Below are positions 25,394 through 40,715 of a DNA stretch of 64,000 nt, one piece after another (positions within the stretch are counted from its first letter, which is position 1; every line of letters begins with the position of its first letter). The notes under the pieces are model-generated. The model was not told the origin of the DNA, made no database searches, and saw only the letters and a program-made list of their open reading frames with translations. Made by a program: the position numbers and the translations under genes. Source of the stretch: Nonomuraea sp. SYSU D8015 (GTDB taxonomy: Bacteria; Actinomycetota; Actinomycetes; Streptosporangiales; Streptosporangiaceae); contig NZ_VJYI01000016.1 in the NCBI RefSeq assembly GCF_008065375.1, forward strand, positions 62,001-126,000, given 5' to 3'.

Positions 25394-26223
25394 AGGGCAA
25401 CCCTATCGGCGCTCCAGGATCCCTCCCGCCCGCCGACCGCCCCTCGCCGCCGCCCGCAAACCGCCTCTTGCTCGGTACTTTCGGGCGCCCCTCTGCGCGC
25501 TTCCCCGCCAGCCCCGACGGGACGCCAGGCGGATGGCGGAGGGGAGGAGAGGCCAGGCGGCGGCAGGAGGGAGGCGGGGAGGGTGGGGCTCGATGGCGCG
25601 TCGGTGAGCCGCTGGCGGGTGCGCCATGGCTACAGAGAGATGCCGGCGATGACCGGATGGGGCGATGCGGCCATGACCGTGGGGCAAGGGGGTCAGGGGG
25701 TCCTGGGATCGCGATGGGGCCGGTGGGACGAGATGGGGGCGGTGGTCTGGTGGGGCCCGATAAAGCGGGCGGGCCGCTGGCGCAGCGGCGGGAGCTGGGG
25801 CTTGGTGCGGCTGCAGGGCCGCTTGGCGGTGCGCCAAGACTAGGAAGCGATGCCGTGCTGGGGTCGACGGGTCCTGAAGGTTCTCATGGGGCCGATGGGA
25901 TAGGTGCGATGTAGCGGGGCCGTGGACGTGACCTGGGCTTGTGCGTGCCGGGCGATCTCAAGTAGTGGGGGAGGGCCGAGGTCTGCGTGAAAATCGCTCC
26001 CGATGCCGTAAATCGCAGCGTGGGTCGGGAATTTCGCCGCGTACCTGCGAGGTTTGGGATAGGGAGTTCGGATGCTGGACGGGCCACAATGTTCGCAATG
26101 CGGACGTGGCGGGCACCATTCCGGCAGGGTGCGGTAACCTCTACGCACGATATGCAGCAGGGCCAACGTCGTCCCTCGCCTGTGAAGCGGTTTGGAACAG
26201 ACGATGACGACGGGAGGGATTAC
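25394..26223. other. 830-bp gene-free region upstream of gltB
   Basis: No ORF here has protein-family features; the longest are low-complexity Pro/Ala/Arg or Gly/Arg translations. Visible structure: hairpins CCGCTG-gcg-CAGCGG (near 25778) and CTTGGCG-gtg-CGCCAAG (25828-25844). A lower-GC segment (25980-26200) just before gltB probably holds its promoter and leader. The gltB frame is open from about 25987, but the start at 26224 is supported by its ribosome-binding site and the propeptide length. Confidence 0.5.
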
Positions 26224-30729
<4,506 letters not shown>

Positions 30730-30743
30730 GGGAGGCGTAACGG

Positions 30744-32225
30744 ATGGCTGACCCGAAGGGGTTTCTCACGCATGACCGGGAGCTGCCGGCGCGCCGCCCC
30801 GTCGACGTGCGCATCAGCGACTGGCGTGAGGTCTACCAGGACTTCTCGCAGGAGAAGCTGACCAAGCAGGCGGCCCGCTGCATGGACTGCGGCATCCCGT
30901 TCTGCCACAACGGCTGCCCGCTCGGGAACCTCATCCCCGAGTGGAACGACCTGGTCTACCGCACCGACTGGCGCGAGGCGATCGAGCGGCTGCACGCCAC
31001 GAACAACTTCCCGGAGTTCACCGGCAGGCTCTGCCCGGCTCCGTGCGAGGCGGCGTGCGTGCTCGGCATCAACTCCGACCCGGTGGCGATCAAGCGGGTC
31101 GAGGTCGAGATCATCGACCGGGCGTTCGCCGAGGGCTGGGTGACACCGCAGCCCGCGGCCGTCAAGACCGGCAAGAAGGTCGCGGTCGTCGGCTCCGGGC
31201 CCGCGGGCCTGGCCGCCGCCCAGCAGCTCACCAGGGCCGGGCACGACGTGGTGGTGTTCGAGCGCGCCGACCGCATCGGCGGCCTGCTGCGTTACGGCAT
31301 CCCCGAGTTCAAGATGGAGAAGCGGCACATCGAGCGCCGCCTGGAGCAGATGCGGGCCGAGGGCACCGAGTTCCGCACCGGCGTCAACGTCGGCGTCGAC
31401 ATCACCGCCGCCGAGCTGCGTGAGCAGTTCGACGCCGTGGTGCTGTCGGGCGGCGCCACCCAGTGGCGCGACCTGCCGGTGCCCGGGCGCGAGCTCAAGG
31501 GCATCTACCAGGCGATGGAGTACCTGCCGCTGTCCAACAAGGTCCAGGAGGGCGACTTCCCGGTCTCGCCGATCTCGGCCGAGGGCAAGCACGTCGTGGT
31601 GATCGGCGGCGGCGACACCGGCGCCGACTGCATCGGCACGGCGATCAGGCAGGGCGCCGAGTCCGTCACCCAGCTGGAGATCATGCCGCAGCCGCCCGCC
31701 ACGCGGCCGGCCAGCCAGCCGTGGCCGACGTACCCGATGCTGTTCAAGGTGGAGAGCGCCCACGAGGAGCTCGCCGACGGCGGCGGGCAGCGGGTGTACG
31801 CGGTCTCCACCACCGAGTTCGTCGGCGACGACGACGGCAACGTGCGGGCGCTGCGCCTGGTCGAGGTCGAAGGGCCGCAGACCGGGTTCAAGCCCATCCC
31901 CGGCACCGAGCGGGAGATCCCGGCCGAGCTGGTCACGCTGTCCATGGGCTTCCTCGGCCCCGAGAAGGGCCCGCTGCTGACCGACCTGGCCGAGGTCGCC
32001 GGCGGGGACGACTTCTACGACAAGCGGGGCAACGTCGCGCGCGACAAGACGTACATGTCCAAGGTGGACGGCGTCTTCGTGGCCGGCGACATGGGGCGCG
32101 GGCAGTCGCTCATCGTCTGGGCCATCGCCGAGGGGCGCGCCGCCGCCTCGGGCGTGGACCGGTACCTGACCGGGGACACGGCGCTGCCGTACCCGATCCT
32201 GCCGACCGCGCGGCCGCTGGTCTGA
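30744..32225 (+). CDS. gltD: Glutamate synthase small subunit
   Basis: 493 residues, start ATG with GGGAGGCG upstream, 14 bp after gltB. N-terminal Fe-S region with Cys motifs CMDCGIPFCHNGCPLGN and CPAPCEAACVL, then two Rossmann folds: FAD site VAVVGSGPAGLAAAQQL and NADPH site VVVIGGGDTGADCIG; C-terminal FVAGDMGRGQSLIVWAIAEG completes the FAD site. It passes electrons from NADPH to the FMN and 3Fe-4S centres of GltB. A GC-rich hairpin follows the stop, shared with the convergent regulator gene. Confidence 0.98.
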   Translation: MADPKGFLTHDRELPARRPVDVRISDWREVYQDFSQEKLTKQAARCMDCGIPFCHNGCPLGNLIPEWNDLVYRTDWREAIERLHATNNFPEFTGRLCPAPCEAACVLGINSDPVAIKRVEVEIIDRAFAEGWVTPQPAAVKTGKKVAVVGSGPAGLAAAQQLTRAGHDVVVFERADRIGGLLRYGIPEFKMEKRHIERRLEQMRAEGTEFRTGVNVGVDITAAELREQFDAVVLSGGATQWRDLPVPGRELKGIYQAMEYLPLSNKVQEGDFPVSPISAEGKHVVVIGGGDTGADCIGTAIRQGAESVTQLEIMPQPPATRPASQPWPTYPMLFKVESAHEELADGGGQRVYAVSTTEFVGDDDGNVRALRLVEVEGPQTGFKPIPGTEREIPAELVTLSMGFLGPEKGPLLTDLAEVAGGDDFYDKRGNVARDKTYMSKVDGVFVAGDMGRGQSLIVWAIAEGRAAASGVDRYLTGDTALPYPILPTARPLV

Positions 32226-32238
32226 CCGGTGCGAACGA

Positions 32239-32269
32239 GGCCGGGCGCCGCCGTCAGGCGCGCCCGGCC
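32239..32269. terminator. Hairpin between convergent gltD and XRE regulator genes
   Basis: Arms GGCCGGGCGC (32239-32248) and GCGCCCGGCC (32260-32269). The second arm lies within the last codons of the convergent gene. No strong T run. Confidence 0.5.
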
Positions 32270-33120
32270 GCCGGCACGCACGAGGCCGTGATCGTGTCCA
32301 GCACGCGCTGGGAGTCGGCGTCGGCGGCGCGGTAGATGACCAGCCGCTGGTCGGCGGCCTGCAGCGGGGCCAGCACCTCGTAGGCGACGGTCAGCGGGCC
32401 GGCCGTGGCGTGCCGCAGCCGCTTCTTGCCCCGGCCGTTCACCCGGACGTCGCGCAGCGCCCACAGGCGGGCGACCTCCTCGCTGCCGGAGGTTAGCTCC
32501 TCGATCAGCTCCGACAGCGCCGCGTCGTCGGGGTGGGCCGCCCACGCCGCCCGCAGGTCGGCGATGCCCTCGCGCAGCGTGCGCTCCCTGTCGCGGTAGA
32601 AGTCGCGCAGGCCCGGGTGGAGGGTGCACAGCCACATGGCGTTGCGCTGCTCCGGCGGCAACGTGGCGAAGTCGATCACCAGGGCGGCCATCTCCGGGTT
32701 CCACGCGATGATGTCGAAGCGGTGGTTGAGCAGCATGGCCGGCAGCGGCGACAGGTCGAGCACCAGGCGGGAGAGCGGGCCCGCCTCGTCGGCGGCGGCC
32801 GCCCGCCGGGCCGCCGAGTGTTGCCGGGTCGGCCGCTGCCGGGCCAGGTCGAACAGGTAGACCCGCTCGTCCTCGCTCAGCCGCAGCGCTCCCGCCAGCG
32901 CCTCCAGCACCTCGGGGGAAGGGCGCAGGCCGCGGCCCTGCTCCAGGCGGATGACGTAGTCGACGCTGACGCCGGCCAGCTCCGCCACCTCCTCCCTGCG
33001 CAGGCCCGGGGTGCGGCGCTGGGTGCGGCGGGCGGGCAGGGCGATGTCGCGGGGATCCAGGCGTTCGCGGCGCGTGCGCAGAAAGGCCGCCAGTTCGCGG
33101 GTCTGGTCCACGGTGCTCAT
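32254..33120 (-). CDS. XRE-family transcriptional regulator with MmyB-like ligand domain
   Basis: 288 residues from the ATG at 33120; the frame is open much further upstream but runs into the divergent reductase gene. N-terminal HTH (RTPGLRREEVAELAGVSVDYVIRLEQGRG) is followed by the MmyB/PAS-like domain: LSRLVLDLSPLPAMLLNHRFDIIAWNPEMAAL, RNAMWLCTLHPGLRDFY, LRAAWAAHPDDA and the closing VAYEVLAPLQAADQRLVIYRA. Actinobacteria have many such regulators; the C-terminal domain may bind fatty-acid-like ligands. It is divergent from the aldo/keto reductase at 33205 with 84 bp between, the usual arrangement for a regulator and its target. Confidence 0.9.
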   Translation of the reverse strand: MSTVDQTRELAAFLRTRRERLDPRDIALPARRTQRRTPGLRREEVAELAGVSVDYVIRLEQGRGLRPSPEVLEALAGALRLSEDERVYLFDLARQRPTRQHSAARRAAAADEAGPLSRLVLDLSPLPAMLLNHRFDIIAWNPEMAALVIDFATLPPEQRNAMWLCTLHPGLRDFYRDRERTLREGIADLRAAWAAHPDDAALSELIEELTSGSEEVARLWALRDVRVNGRGKKRLRHATAGPLTVAYEVLAPLQAADQRLVIYRAADADSQRVLDTITASCVPAAGRA

Positions 33121-33204
33121 CGCTTCAATCTTATGACTGGGAAAGCGAGTCCCAGGAAGAGCCTTCCCTTCCCCGGTGCCAGCGGGCGCAGCAGCCTGGA
33201 GGGC

Positions 33205-34263
33205 ATGACGACTCTTGACACGTACCGTTTGCTGGGCCGTTCCGGGCTGAGGGTCTCGCCGCTCGCGCTGGGGACCATGACGTTCGGGACGGATTGGGGC
33301 TGGGGCTCGGACAAGGACGAGTCCCGCCGGATCTTCGACACGTACGTGGACCGCGGCGGGAACTTCCTCGACACCGCCAGCCAGTACACCGACGGCACGG
33401 CCGAGACGATGGTGGGCGAGTTCGCGGCCGGCCGGCGCGAGCAGCTGGTGATCGCCACGAAGTACACCATGGCACGGCGTCCCGGTGACCCCAACTCCGG
33501 CGGCAACCACCGCAAGAGCATGGTCCAGTCGGTCGAGGCGAGCCTGCGGCGGCTGAACACCGACCACATCGACCTGCTCTACCTGCACGCCTGGGACTTC
33601 ACCACCCCGGTCGAGGAGATCCTGCGCGGCATGGACGACCTCGTCCGCTCGGGCAAGGTCCTCTACGTCGGCATCTCCGACACGCCGGCCTGGCAGGTGT
33701 CGCGCATGCAGGCCATCGCCGACCTGCGGGGCTGGACGCCGCTCATCGCGCTGCAGATCGAGTACAGCCTGGTCGAGCGCACCGTGGAGCGCGATCTCAT
33801 CCCCATGGCGCGGGAGATGGGGCTCGGCGTCATCCCGTGGTCGCCGCTGGCCAGCGGCGTGCTGACGGGCAAGTACAGCCGGTCCGACCTCGAGCAGGAG
33901 GTCTCGAGCGATCCGGCGGGCACCCGCAAGAACGTCGCGGCGGCCAACGGCTCGCTGACCGAGCGGGCGCTCGACATCGCCGACGTGGTCAAGCGGGTCG
34001 CCGGGGAGCTGGAGGTCGAGCCGGCGCAGGTCGCGCTGGCCTGGACGCTGCTCAACCCCGGCGTGACGGCCCCCATCGTGGGGGCGCGGACGCCGGCGCA
34101 GCTGGAGGACAACCTGGGGGCGCTCGACGTGCGCTTCACCGAGGACCAGCTGGCCGCGCTGGACGAGGTCAGCCGGGTGGACCTGGGCTTCCCGCACGAG
34201 TTCCTGGCCCGGCCGATGCCCCGGCAGGTCATGTTCGGCGGCGCCACCATCCTCCCCCGCTGA
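33205..34263 (+). CDS. Aldo/keto reductase
   Basis: 352 residues, start ATG at 33205 with GGAGGGC just upstream. (beta/alpha)8 NADPH-dependent oxidoreductase with the catalytic tetrad visible: Asp56 and Tyr61 in FLDTASQYTDG, Lys86 in IATKYTM and His128 in LLYLHAWD. Cofactor loops IPWSPLASGVLTGKY and VGARTPAQLEDNL are present. It resembles the general actinobacterial AKR11/12-like oxidoreductases acting on carbonyls; substrate not predictable. Probably controlled by the divergent XRE regulator. A perfect 12-bp hairpin follows. Confidence 0.94.
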   Translation: MTTLDTYRLLGRSGLRVSPLALGTMTFGTDWGWGSDKDESRRIFDTYVDRGGNFLDTASQYTDGTAETMVGEFAAGRREQLVIATKYTMARRPGDPNSGGNHRKSMVQSVEASLRRLNTDHIDLLYLHAWDFTTPVEEILRGMDDLVRSGKVLYVGISDTPAWQVSRMQAIADLRGWTPLIALQIEYSLVERTVERDLIPMAREMGLGVIPWSPLASGVLTGKYSRSDLEQEVSSDPAGTRKNVAAANGSLTERALDIADVVKRVAGELEVEPAQVALAWTLLNPGVTAPIVGARTPAQLEDNLGALDVRFTEDQLAALDEVSRVDLGFPHEFLARPMPRQVMFGGATILPR

Positions 34264-34271
34264 CCTGCGCG

Positions 34272-34300
34272 GAAGCGGGCCCCGACACGGGGCCCGCTTC
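34272..34300 (+). terminator. Hairpin after aldo/keto reductase gene
   Basis: Perfect arms GAAGCGGGCCCC and GGGGCCCGCTTC around loop GACAC, nine bases after the stop. No T run, as is common in GC-rich actinobacteria. Confidence 0.75.
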
Positions 34301-34397
34301 ACCCCATCATCGACCGAAATTTCATCACTAAGTTGCATCACTCGGTCAGTGCCGGGAAGATGTCTGATTCTGCGGCAAGTCGGTGGATGGGGGAAGT

Positions 34398-36100
<1,703 letters not shown>

Positions 36101-36104
<4 letters not shown>

Positions 36105-36451
36105 TGTATCGCATCATCGCGGACGCCGCGATGGTGGTGCACTTCGCGTTCCTGGCCTACATGGCCACGGGCGGGTTCCTGGCGTGGCGCTGGCGGCGCA
36201 CGATCTGGCCCCACCTCGCCGTGGCCGCCTGGGGCGTTCTCTCGGTCGTCACCGGGATGGAATGCCCGCTGTCCCTCGTCGAGGACTGGGGACGGCGGCA
36301 GGCCGGGATGGAGGGGCTTCCGGCGTCCGGATTCATCGACCACTACATCGAGGGCGTGATCTACCCGGAGGAGTACACGAACTTGGCGCGATTAGGGGTC
36401 GCCGTTCTCGTGGTGTTCTCCTACGTCGGGTACGTTCTCCGTCGTCGGTGA
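36101..36451 (+). CDS. DUF2784 membrane protein
   Basis: 116 residues; ATG at 36101 overlaps the subtilase stop (ATGA; a second ATG at 36104). DUF2784 features: MMYRIIADAAMVVHFAFLAYMATGG, CPLSLVEDWGRRQAG and the FIDHYIEGVIYPEEYT motif between helices, with a last helix VAVLVVFSYVGYVL. Function unknown. The overlap suggests co-translation with the subtilase, but a functional tie is unproven. Confidence 0.9.
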
Positions 36452-36485
36452 CACCAAGTGGTCTGTACCAATTAAGGTAGGACTC

Positions 36486-37916
36486 GTGACTCGTCGCGCG
36501 AAAATCGTCTGCACCCTAGGCCCTGCCACATCGTCCGAAGAACGCCTCCGCGAGCTGATCGCCGCAGGCATGGACGTGGCACGGTTCAACCTCAGTCATG
36601 GCACTCATGACCTTCACCGAGAGGTCTTCGACCGGGTGAGGAGGGTGGCGGCCGAGCTCGGCCGCGGCGTAGGCGTGCTCGCCGACCTGCAGGGCCCCAA
36701 GATCCGCGTGGGCACCTTCGAAGAGGGCCCGGTCAGGCTCGGCTTCGGCGACGTCTTCGCCATCACCACCGAGGACGTGCCGGGCGATCGCGAGCAGGTC
36801 TCCACCACCTACAAGGGCCTGCCCAACGACGTGCGCCCCGGCGACACGATCCTGGTCGACGACGGCCGCCTCGTGCTGGAGGTGACCCGCATCGACGGCG
36901 ACCGCGTCGTCACCCGCGTCGTCATCGGCGGCATGATCTCCGACAACAAGGGCCTCAACCTGCCGGGCGTCAACGTCAGCGCGCCCGCGCTGACCGACAA
37001 GGACGAAGCCGACCTGCGCTGGGCGCTGCGCACCGGCTTCGACATGATCGCCCTGTCCTTCGTGCGCCGCCCCTCCGACGCCGACGTGGTGCGCAACATC
37101 ATGGAGCAGGAGGCCGTGCGCCTGCCGCTGCTCGCCAAGATCGAAAAGCCGCAGGCCGTCGACCGCCTCCCCGAGATCGTCGAGGCCTTCGACGGCATCA
37201 TGGTCGCCCGCGGCGACCTGGGCGTCGAGCTGCCCCTGGAGCAGGTCCCGATCGTGCAGCGGCGCATCATCGAGCTGTGCCGCGAGAAGGCCCGCCCGGT
37301 CATCGTCGCGACCCAGATGCTCGACTCGATGATGAACTCCCCGCGCCCCACCCGCGCCGAGGCCTCCGACGTGGCCTACGCCGTCATGGACGGCGCCGAC
37401 GCGATCATGCTGTCCGGTGAGACCTCGGTCGGCAACTACCCGATCGAGTCCGTCTCCACGATGGACCGCATCGCCTGCGCCGCCGAGAAGTCCTCCCTGC
37501 AGGCCACGCACACGCTGGAGCGCATGCCCGAGACCACGGGCGGCGCCATCGCCCGGGCCGCGGCCGAGGTGGGCGCCATCGTGGGCGCGAAGGCGCTGGT
37601 GGCGTTCACGATGTCGGGCGAGACGGCGCGGCGGCTGGCCCGCTACCGCTCCCCGATCCCGCTCCTGGCCTTCACCTCGGCGCCCCACGTGCGGGGGCAG
37701 CTGTCGCTGACGTGGGGCGTGGAGACCTTCCACGTGCCGTTCGTGCACCACACGGACGACATGGTGCGGCAGGTGGAGGCGTCGCTGCTGTCGCTCGGGC
37801 GGCTGGAGAAGGGCGACAAGGTGGTCATCGTGGCCGGCTCGCCTCCCGGCACCCCCGGCTCCACCAACGCCCTGCGCGTCCACGTCGTCGGCTCCGCCGT
37901 CTCCCACGGCAACTAG
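36486..37916 (+). CDS. pyk: Pyruvate kinase
   Basis: 476 residues from GTG, with AAGGTAGGA upstream. Last step of glycolysis: phosphoenolpyruvate plus ADP to pyruvate plus ATP. Conserved segments: KIVCTLGPATSS, ARFNLSHG, LADLQGPKIRVG, KDEADLRWAL, LAKIEKPQAVDRLPEI (catalytic Lys in the IEKPQ motif), MVARGDLGVELPLEQVP and ATQMLDSMMNSPRPTRAEASDVAYAVMDGADAIMLSGETSVG. The C-terminal allosteric domain is complete (VAFTMSGETARRLARYR). Single pyk in a typical position upstream of pdtaR, here with extra genes inserted between. Confidence 0.98.
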   Translation: MTRRAKIVCTLGPATSSEERLRELIAAGMDVARFNLSHGTHDLHREVFDRVRRVAAELGRGVGVLADLQGPKIRVGTFEEGPVRLGFGDVFAITTEDVPGDREQVSTTYKGLPNDVRPGDTILVDDGRLVLEVTRIDGDRVVTRVVIGGMISDNKGLNLPGVNVSAPALTDKDEADLRWALRTGFDMIALSFVRRPSDADVVRNIMEQEAVRLPLLAKIEKPQAVDRLPEIVEAFDGIMVARGDLGVELPLEQVPIVQRRIIELCREKARPVIVATQMLDSMMNSPRPTRAEASDVAYAVMDGADAIMLSGETSVGNYPIESVSTMDRIACAAEKSSLQATHTLERMPETTGGAIARAAAEVGAIVGAKALVAFTMSGETARRLARYRSPIPLLAFTSAPHVRGQLSLTWGVETFHVPFVHHTDDMVRQVEASLLSLGRLEKGDKVVIVAGSPPGTPGSTNALRVHVVGSAVSHGN

Positions 37917-38040
37917 GGGCATTCACTTCACGGCGGAGCCACCTGGGCTCCACCCGCCGACGCCGGTGGCCGGCTCTCCAGGGGGACGGTCACCAGCCTC
38001 AGGGCCGGTTCTCTGGCGAGGGCAGCGCACGACGACACGC

Positions 38041-38083
38041 CGGCGGCCGGGACCGGGAAACACGCTCCCGATCCCGGCCGCCG
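38041..38083. terminator. Bidirectional hairpin between convergent pyk and dapD
   Basis: Arm CGGCGGCCGGGA (38041-38052) pairs with TCCCGGCCGCCG (38072-38083), and CGGGA (38054-38058) with TCCCG (38066-38070), leaving one C-A mismatch. It lies between the two converging stop codons. Confidence 0.7.
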
Positions 38084-38099
38084 TGGTCAGCAAGCCGCC

Positions 38100-39062
38100 T
38101 CAGTTGGCGTGGAGCGCCGCGTTCAGCTCGATGCCGGTGCCCGTACGGGGCACCGCCTCCACCGCGCCCGACTGCGAGTTCCGCCGCAGCAGGATCCCGT
38201 TCGCGCCCGACAGCTCCGCCGCCTTGACCACCTTGCCGTCGGGAAGGGCGACCTTCGTGCCCGCCGTCACGTAAAGACCGGCCTCCACCACGCAATCGTC
38301 GCCCAGCGAGATGCCGATGCCCGCGTTCGCGCCCAGCAGGCACCGCTCGCCGATCGAGATGACCTGCTTGCCGCCGCCCGACAGCGTGCCCATGATCGAG
38401 GCGCCGCCGCCCACGTCGGAGCCGTCGCCGACGACCACGCCGGCCGACACCCGGCCCTCGATCATGGACGAGCCCAGCGTGCCCGCGTTGAAGTTCACGA
38501 AACCCTCGTGCATCACCGTCGTGCCACCGGCCAGGTGCGCGCCGAGGCGGACGCGGTCGGCGTCGGCGATCCGCACGCCCGCGGGCAGCACGTAGTCCAC
38601 CATCCTCGGGAACTTGTCCACCCCGTACACCGTCACCGCGCCCCGCGACCTCAGCCGCAGGCGCGTCCGCTCGAAGTCCGGGACCGGGCACGGGCCGAAG
38701 TTGGTCCACACCACGTTGGCCAGCAGGCCGAAGACACCGTCCAGGTTCGCCCCGTGCGGCCTGATCAGACGCGCGGACAGCAGGTGCAGCCGCAGGTAGA
38801 CGTCGTGCGCATCCACAGGAGCCTCGGACAGCTTGGCGATGCCGGTGCGCACCGCCACCACCTCCACGCCCCTCGCCGCGTCGGGGCCCGTCAGAGAGGC
38901 CAGCTCACCGGCCTCGTCGGCGGACAGCCGCTCAGTGCCCGAAAAGGGCGCGTCGCCCAGCTCGGGGGTGGGGAACCAGGTGTCGAGTACGGTGCCGTCG
39001 GCGGCGATGGTCGCGAGGCCGACGCCGAACGCGCCGGTCGAGGTGGGATCGATAGCAGTCAC
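38100..39062 (-). CDS. dapD: 2,3,4,5-tetrahydropyridine-2,6-dicarboxylate N-succinyltransferase
   Basis: 320 residues. Succinylates tetrahydrodipicolinate in the pathway to meso-diaminopimelate and lysine. The C-terminal half is a left-handed beta-helix: AGVRIADADRVRLGAHLAGGTTVMHEGFVNFNAGTLG, GRVSAGVVVGDGSDVGGGASIMG and RCLLGANAGIGISLGDDCVVEAGLYVTAGT. The N-terminal part (TGAFGVGLATIAADGTVLDTWFP) is that of the actinobacterial DapD type. Intact. Transcribed toward pyk; the PPOX-type gene 33 bp upstream on the same strand may be co-transcribed. Confidence 0.96.
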   Translation of the reverse strand: MTAIDPTSTGAFGVGLATIAADGTVLDTWFPTPELGDAPFSGTERLSADEAGELASLTGPDAARGVEVVAVRTGIAKLSEAPVDAHDVYLRLHLLSARLIRPHGANLDGVFGLLANVVWTNFGPCPVPDFERTRLRLRSRGAVTVYGVDKFPRMVDYVLPAGVRIADADRVRLGAHLAGGTTVMHEGFVNFNAGTLGSSMIEGRVSAGVVVGDGSDVGGGASIMGTLSGGGKQVISIGERCLLGANAGIGISLGDDCVVEAGLYVTAGTKVALPDGKVVKAAELSGANGILLRRNSQSGAVEAVPRTGTGIELNAALHAN

Positions 39063-39095
39063 GGGGCCAAAATACCGTTTCAGGAGCGGCCCGCC

Positions 39096-39518
39096 TCAAC
39101 CGAGGGAGCCCAGGTCGGCCGAGAGCCAGCGTTCCGGCCGCATCCTGAACGTCACCAGCGCGTTCAGGTCCGAGCCCTGCACGTAGCCGGGCACGGCGTC
39201 GGGCGGCAGATAGCGGGCGGCGATGCGCGTCAGGTCCTCCAGCGTCGTGGGGCCGGTGCGCACGACCGGGCCCTCCACGGACACGTACCGGTAGGTCGGG
39301 CTGACCCGCTGCACCAGCATCGAGAACCTGCCCGCCTTCGCGATCAACCGCGCCTTGACGGAGTCGCCGTTCGTCAGGAAACGGATCTCGCCGCCGGGAA
39401 GGTAGTCGTACCAGACGGGCACCGTCAGCGGCGCCCGGTCCGCGCCCGCCTCCACGGCCAGACCTCCGATGTGCGCCTCCGCCAGGAACGCCTCCCGATC
39501 CACCACACTCAGTGGCAT
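39096..39518 (-). CDS. Pyridoxamine 5'-phosphate oxidase-family (flavin-binding) protein
   Basis: 140 residues with start at 39518 (MPLSVVDREAFLAEAHIGGL; an ATG three codons upstream is less likely). Split beta-barrel FMN/F420-binding fold: DRAPLTVPVWYDYLPGGEIRFLTNGDSVKARLIAKAGRFSMLVQ is the classic N-terminal region of PPOX-like proteins, ending with RMRPERWLSADLG. Actinobacterial members use FMN, F420 or biliverdin; which applies here cannot be told. Probably a small oxidoreductase or cofactor-binding protein. Confidence 0.85.
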   Translation of the reverse strand: MPLSVVDREAFLAEAHIGGLAVEAGADRAPLTVPVWYDYLPGGEIRFLTNGDSVKARLIAKAGRFSMLVQRVSPTYRYVSVEGPVVRTGPTTLEDLTRIAARYLPPDAVPGYVQGSDLNALVTFRMRPERWLSADLGSLG

Positions 39519-39566
39519 CCCGCCCACCCCCCGTATTCATCGATCTTGACACGGCTATTCCCGGCC

Positions 39567-39855
39567 CCCGCCCCCTCGAACCCGCCCGCCGTCGGCGCGG
39601 GGCCGTCGGGGGGCGGAGTTCTCGGGTAGCTTGCGCTCCCGCTCCCTCGAGCCGGCCGTCTGGGGGTGGGGAGGGTTCTCGGGTGGCCTGGCGCGCCGCT
39701 CCCCCGAACCGGCCGTCTGGGGATCGGGTCGGCGGTTGCCTGCGCCCCCGCCGCCTCCTCGAACCTGCCGCCGTCGGCCCGGGGCCGTCCGGAGGAGAGT
39801 GGAGATCTTGGGCGGCCGGCGACGGCGTCTGTGCCCCCTGAACCGGCCGTCGCAC
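39567..39855. repeat. Imperfect tandem repeats (about 55-80 bp units) in a gene-free region
   Basis: Between the PPOX gene and the LysR gene (39519-39872, no credible CDS) a unit beginning CCCCCTCGAACCGGCCGTC recurs about five times with drift (near 39569, 39648, 39704, 39759 and 39837). It is often followed by a G-rich block and a TTCTCGGGTGGCCTGCG-like block. The units are neither exact nor of equal length. Possibly remnants of an intergenic repeat family or a structured RNA. Confidence 0.6.
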
Positions 39856-39872
39856 GTGCGGGACGGGCTCCC

Positions 39873-40715
39873 TCACCCCTGCGGGGTGGCCGCAAGGGAG
39901 AGCCGGTCGGCGACCGTCGTCGCCGTGCGGACGAACGCCGCCAGCGCTCGCGACCGCGTCCCCTCCGTCCAGGCCAGCACCACGGTCGTCGGCGCCCCGT
40001 CGGCGACCGGCACGCACGCCAGATCCCGCCGCAGATGATCCCGGACCGACTCCGGCGCCACCACGATCAACCGGCCCAGCGCGACCAACTGCATCAACGT
40101 CGCTGGATCCTTGACGTCAGCATGCCGCCCGGGCCAGCAGGGTGTCGGATCGGTCTCCAGCTCCGCCATGCGCACGATGTGACGGCTCGCCAGCCGGTGC
40201 CCCGGAGGCATGACCGCCACGCTCCCCTCGACCCGCAGCGGCTCGCTGTCGAACTCGGTCAGGTCCTCGTACGGGGCGTGCAGGAACGCCACGTCCGCCG
40301 TCCCGTCCCGCAGCAGCCGCGCCCGCTCCGCCACCCCGCACAACACCAACTCCACCTCGACGGCGTCGGGATGGGCCGGATACGCCTCCAGGATGTCCGG
40401 CAGGAGCCCGCCGTCGCCGCCCGGCTTCAACGCCACCACCAGCCGCGGCTCCACCCGGCCGGCCCGCTGCGTGCGCGCCGTCGCAGCCGCCACCGCGTCC
40501 AGGACCTTGGCCGCCTCCCTCGCCAGCACCTCGCCCGCCGGCGTCAGCGACACTCCGCGCCCCGACCGGTCGAACAACGTCACCCCCAGCCGCCGCTCCA
40601 GCTTCTGGATCGCCCGCGACAGCGGCGGCTGCGCCATGCCGAGCCGCGCGGCCGCCCGCCCGAAGTGCAGCTCCTCCGCGACCGCCAGGAAGTACGCCAG
40701 CTCCCGCGTCTCCAT
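39873..40715 (-). CDS. LysR-family transcriptional regulator
   Basis: 280 residues from ATG at 40715 (METRELAYFLAVAEELHFG), with GAGGG just upstream; an upstream in-frame start at 40763 is less likely. N-terminal winged HTH (FGRAAARLGMAQPPLSRAIQKLERRLGVTLFDRSGRG) and a periplasmic-binding-like effector domain (VVALKPGGDGGLLPDIL..., VAVMPPGHRLASR). It is divergent from the short-chain dehydrogenase at 40787, and a perfect palindrome at its start probably serves as its operator. Confidence 0.94.
   Translation of the reverse strand: METRELAYFLAVAEELHFGRAAARLGMAQPPLSRAIQKLERRLGVTLFDRSGRGVSLTPAGEVLAREAAKVLDAVAAATARTQRAGRVEPRLVVALKPGGDGGLLPDILEAYPAHPDAVEVELVLCGVAERARLLRDGTADVAFLHAPYEDLTEFDSEPLRVEGSVAVMPPGHRLASRHIVRMAELETDPTPCWPGRHADVKDPATLMQLVALGRLIVVAPESVRDHLRRDLACVPVADGAPTTVVLAWTEGTRSRALAAFVRTATTVADRLSLAATPQG

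Noticed and set aside
25403..25914. Overlapping ORFs on both strands upstream of gltB
   Set aside because: Products are Pro/Ala/Arg or Gly/Arg low-complexity without ribosome-binding sites or domain patterns; treated as non-coding.
25987..26223. N-terminal extension of GltB
   Set aside because: The frame is open, but the GGGAGG site before 26224 and the usual short propeptide before the catalytic Cys support the later start.
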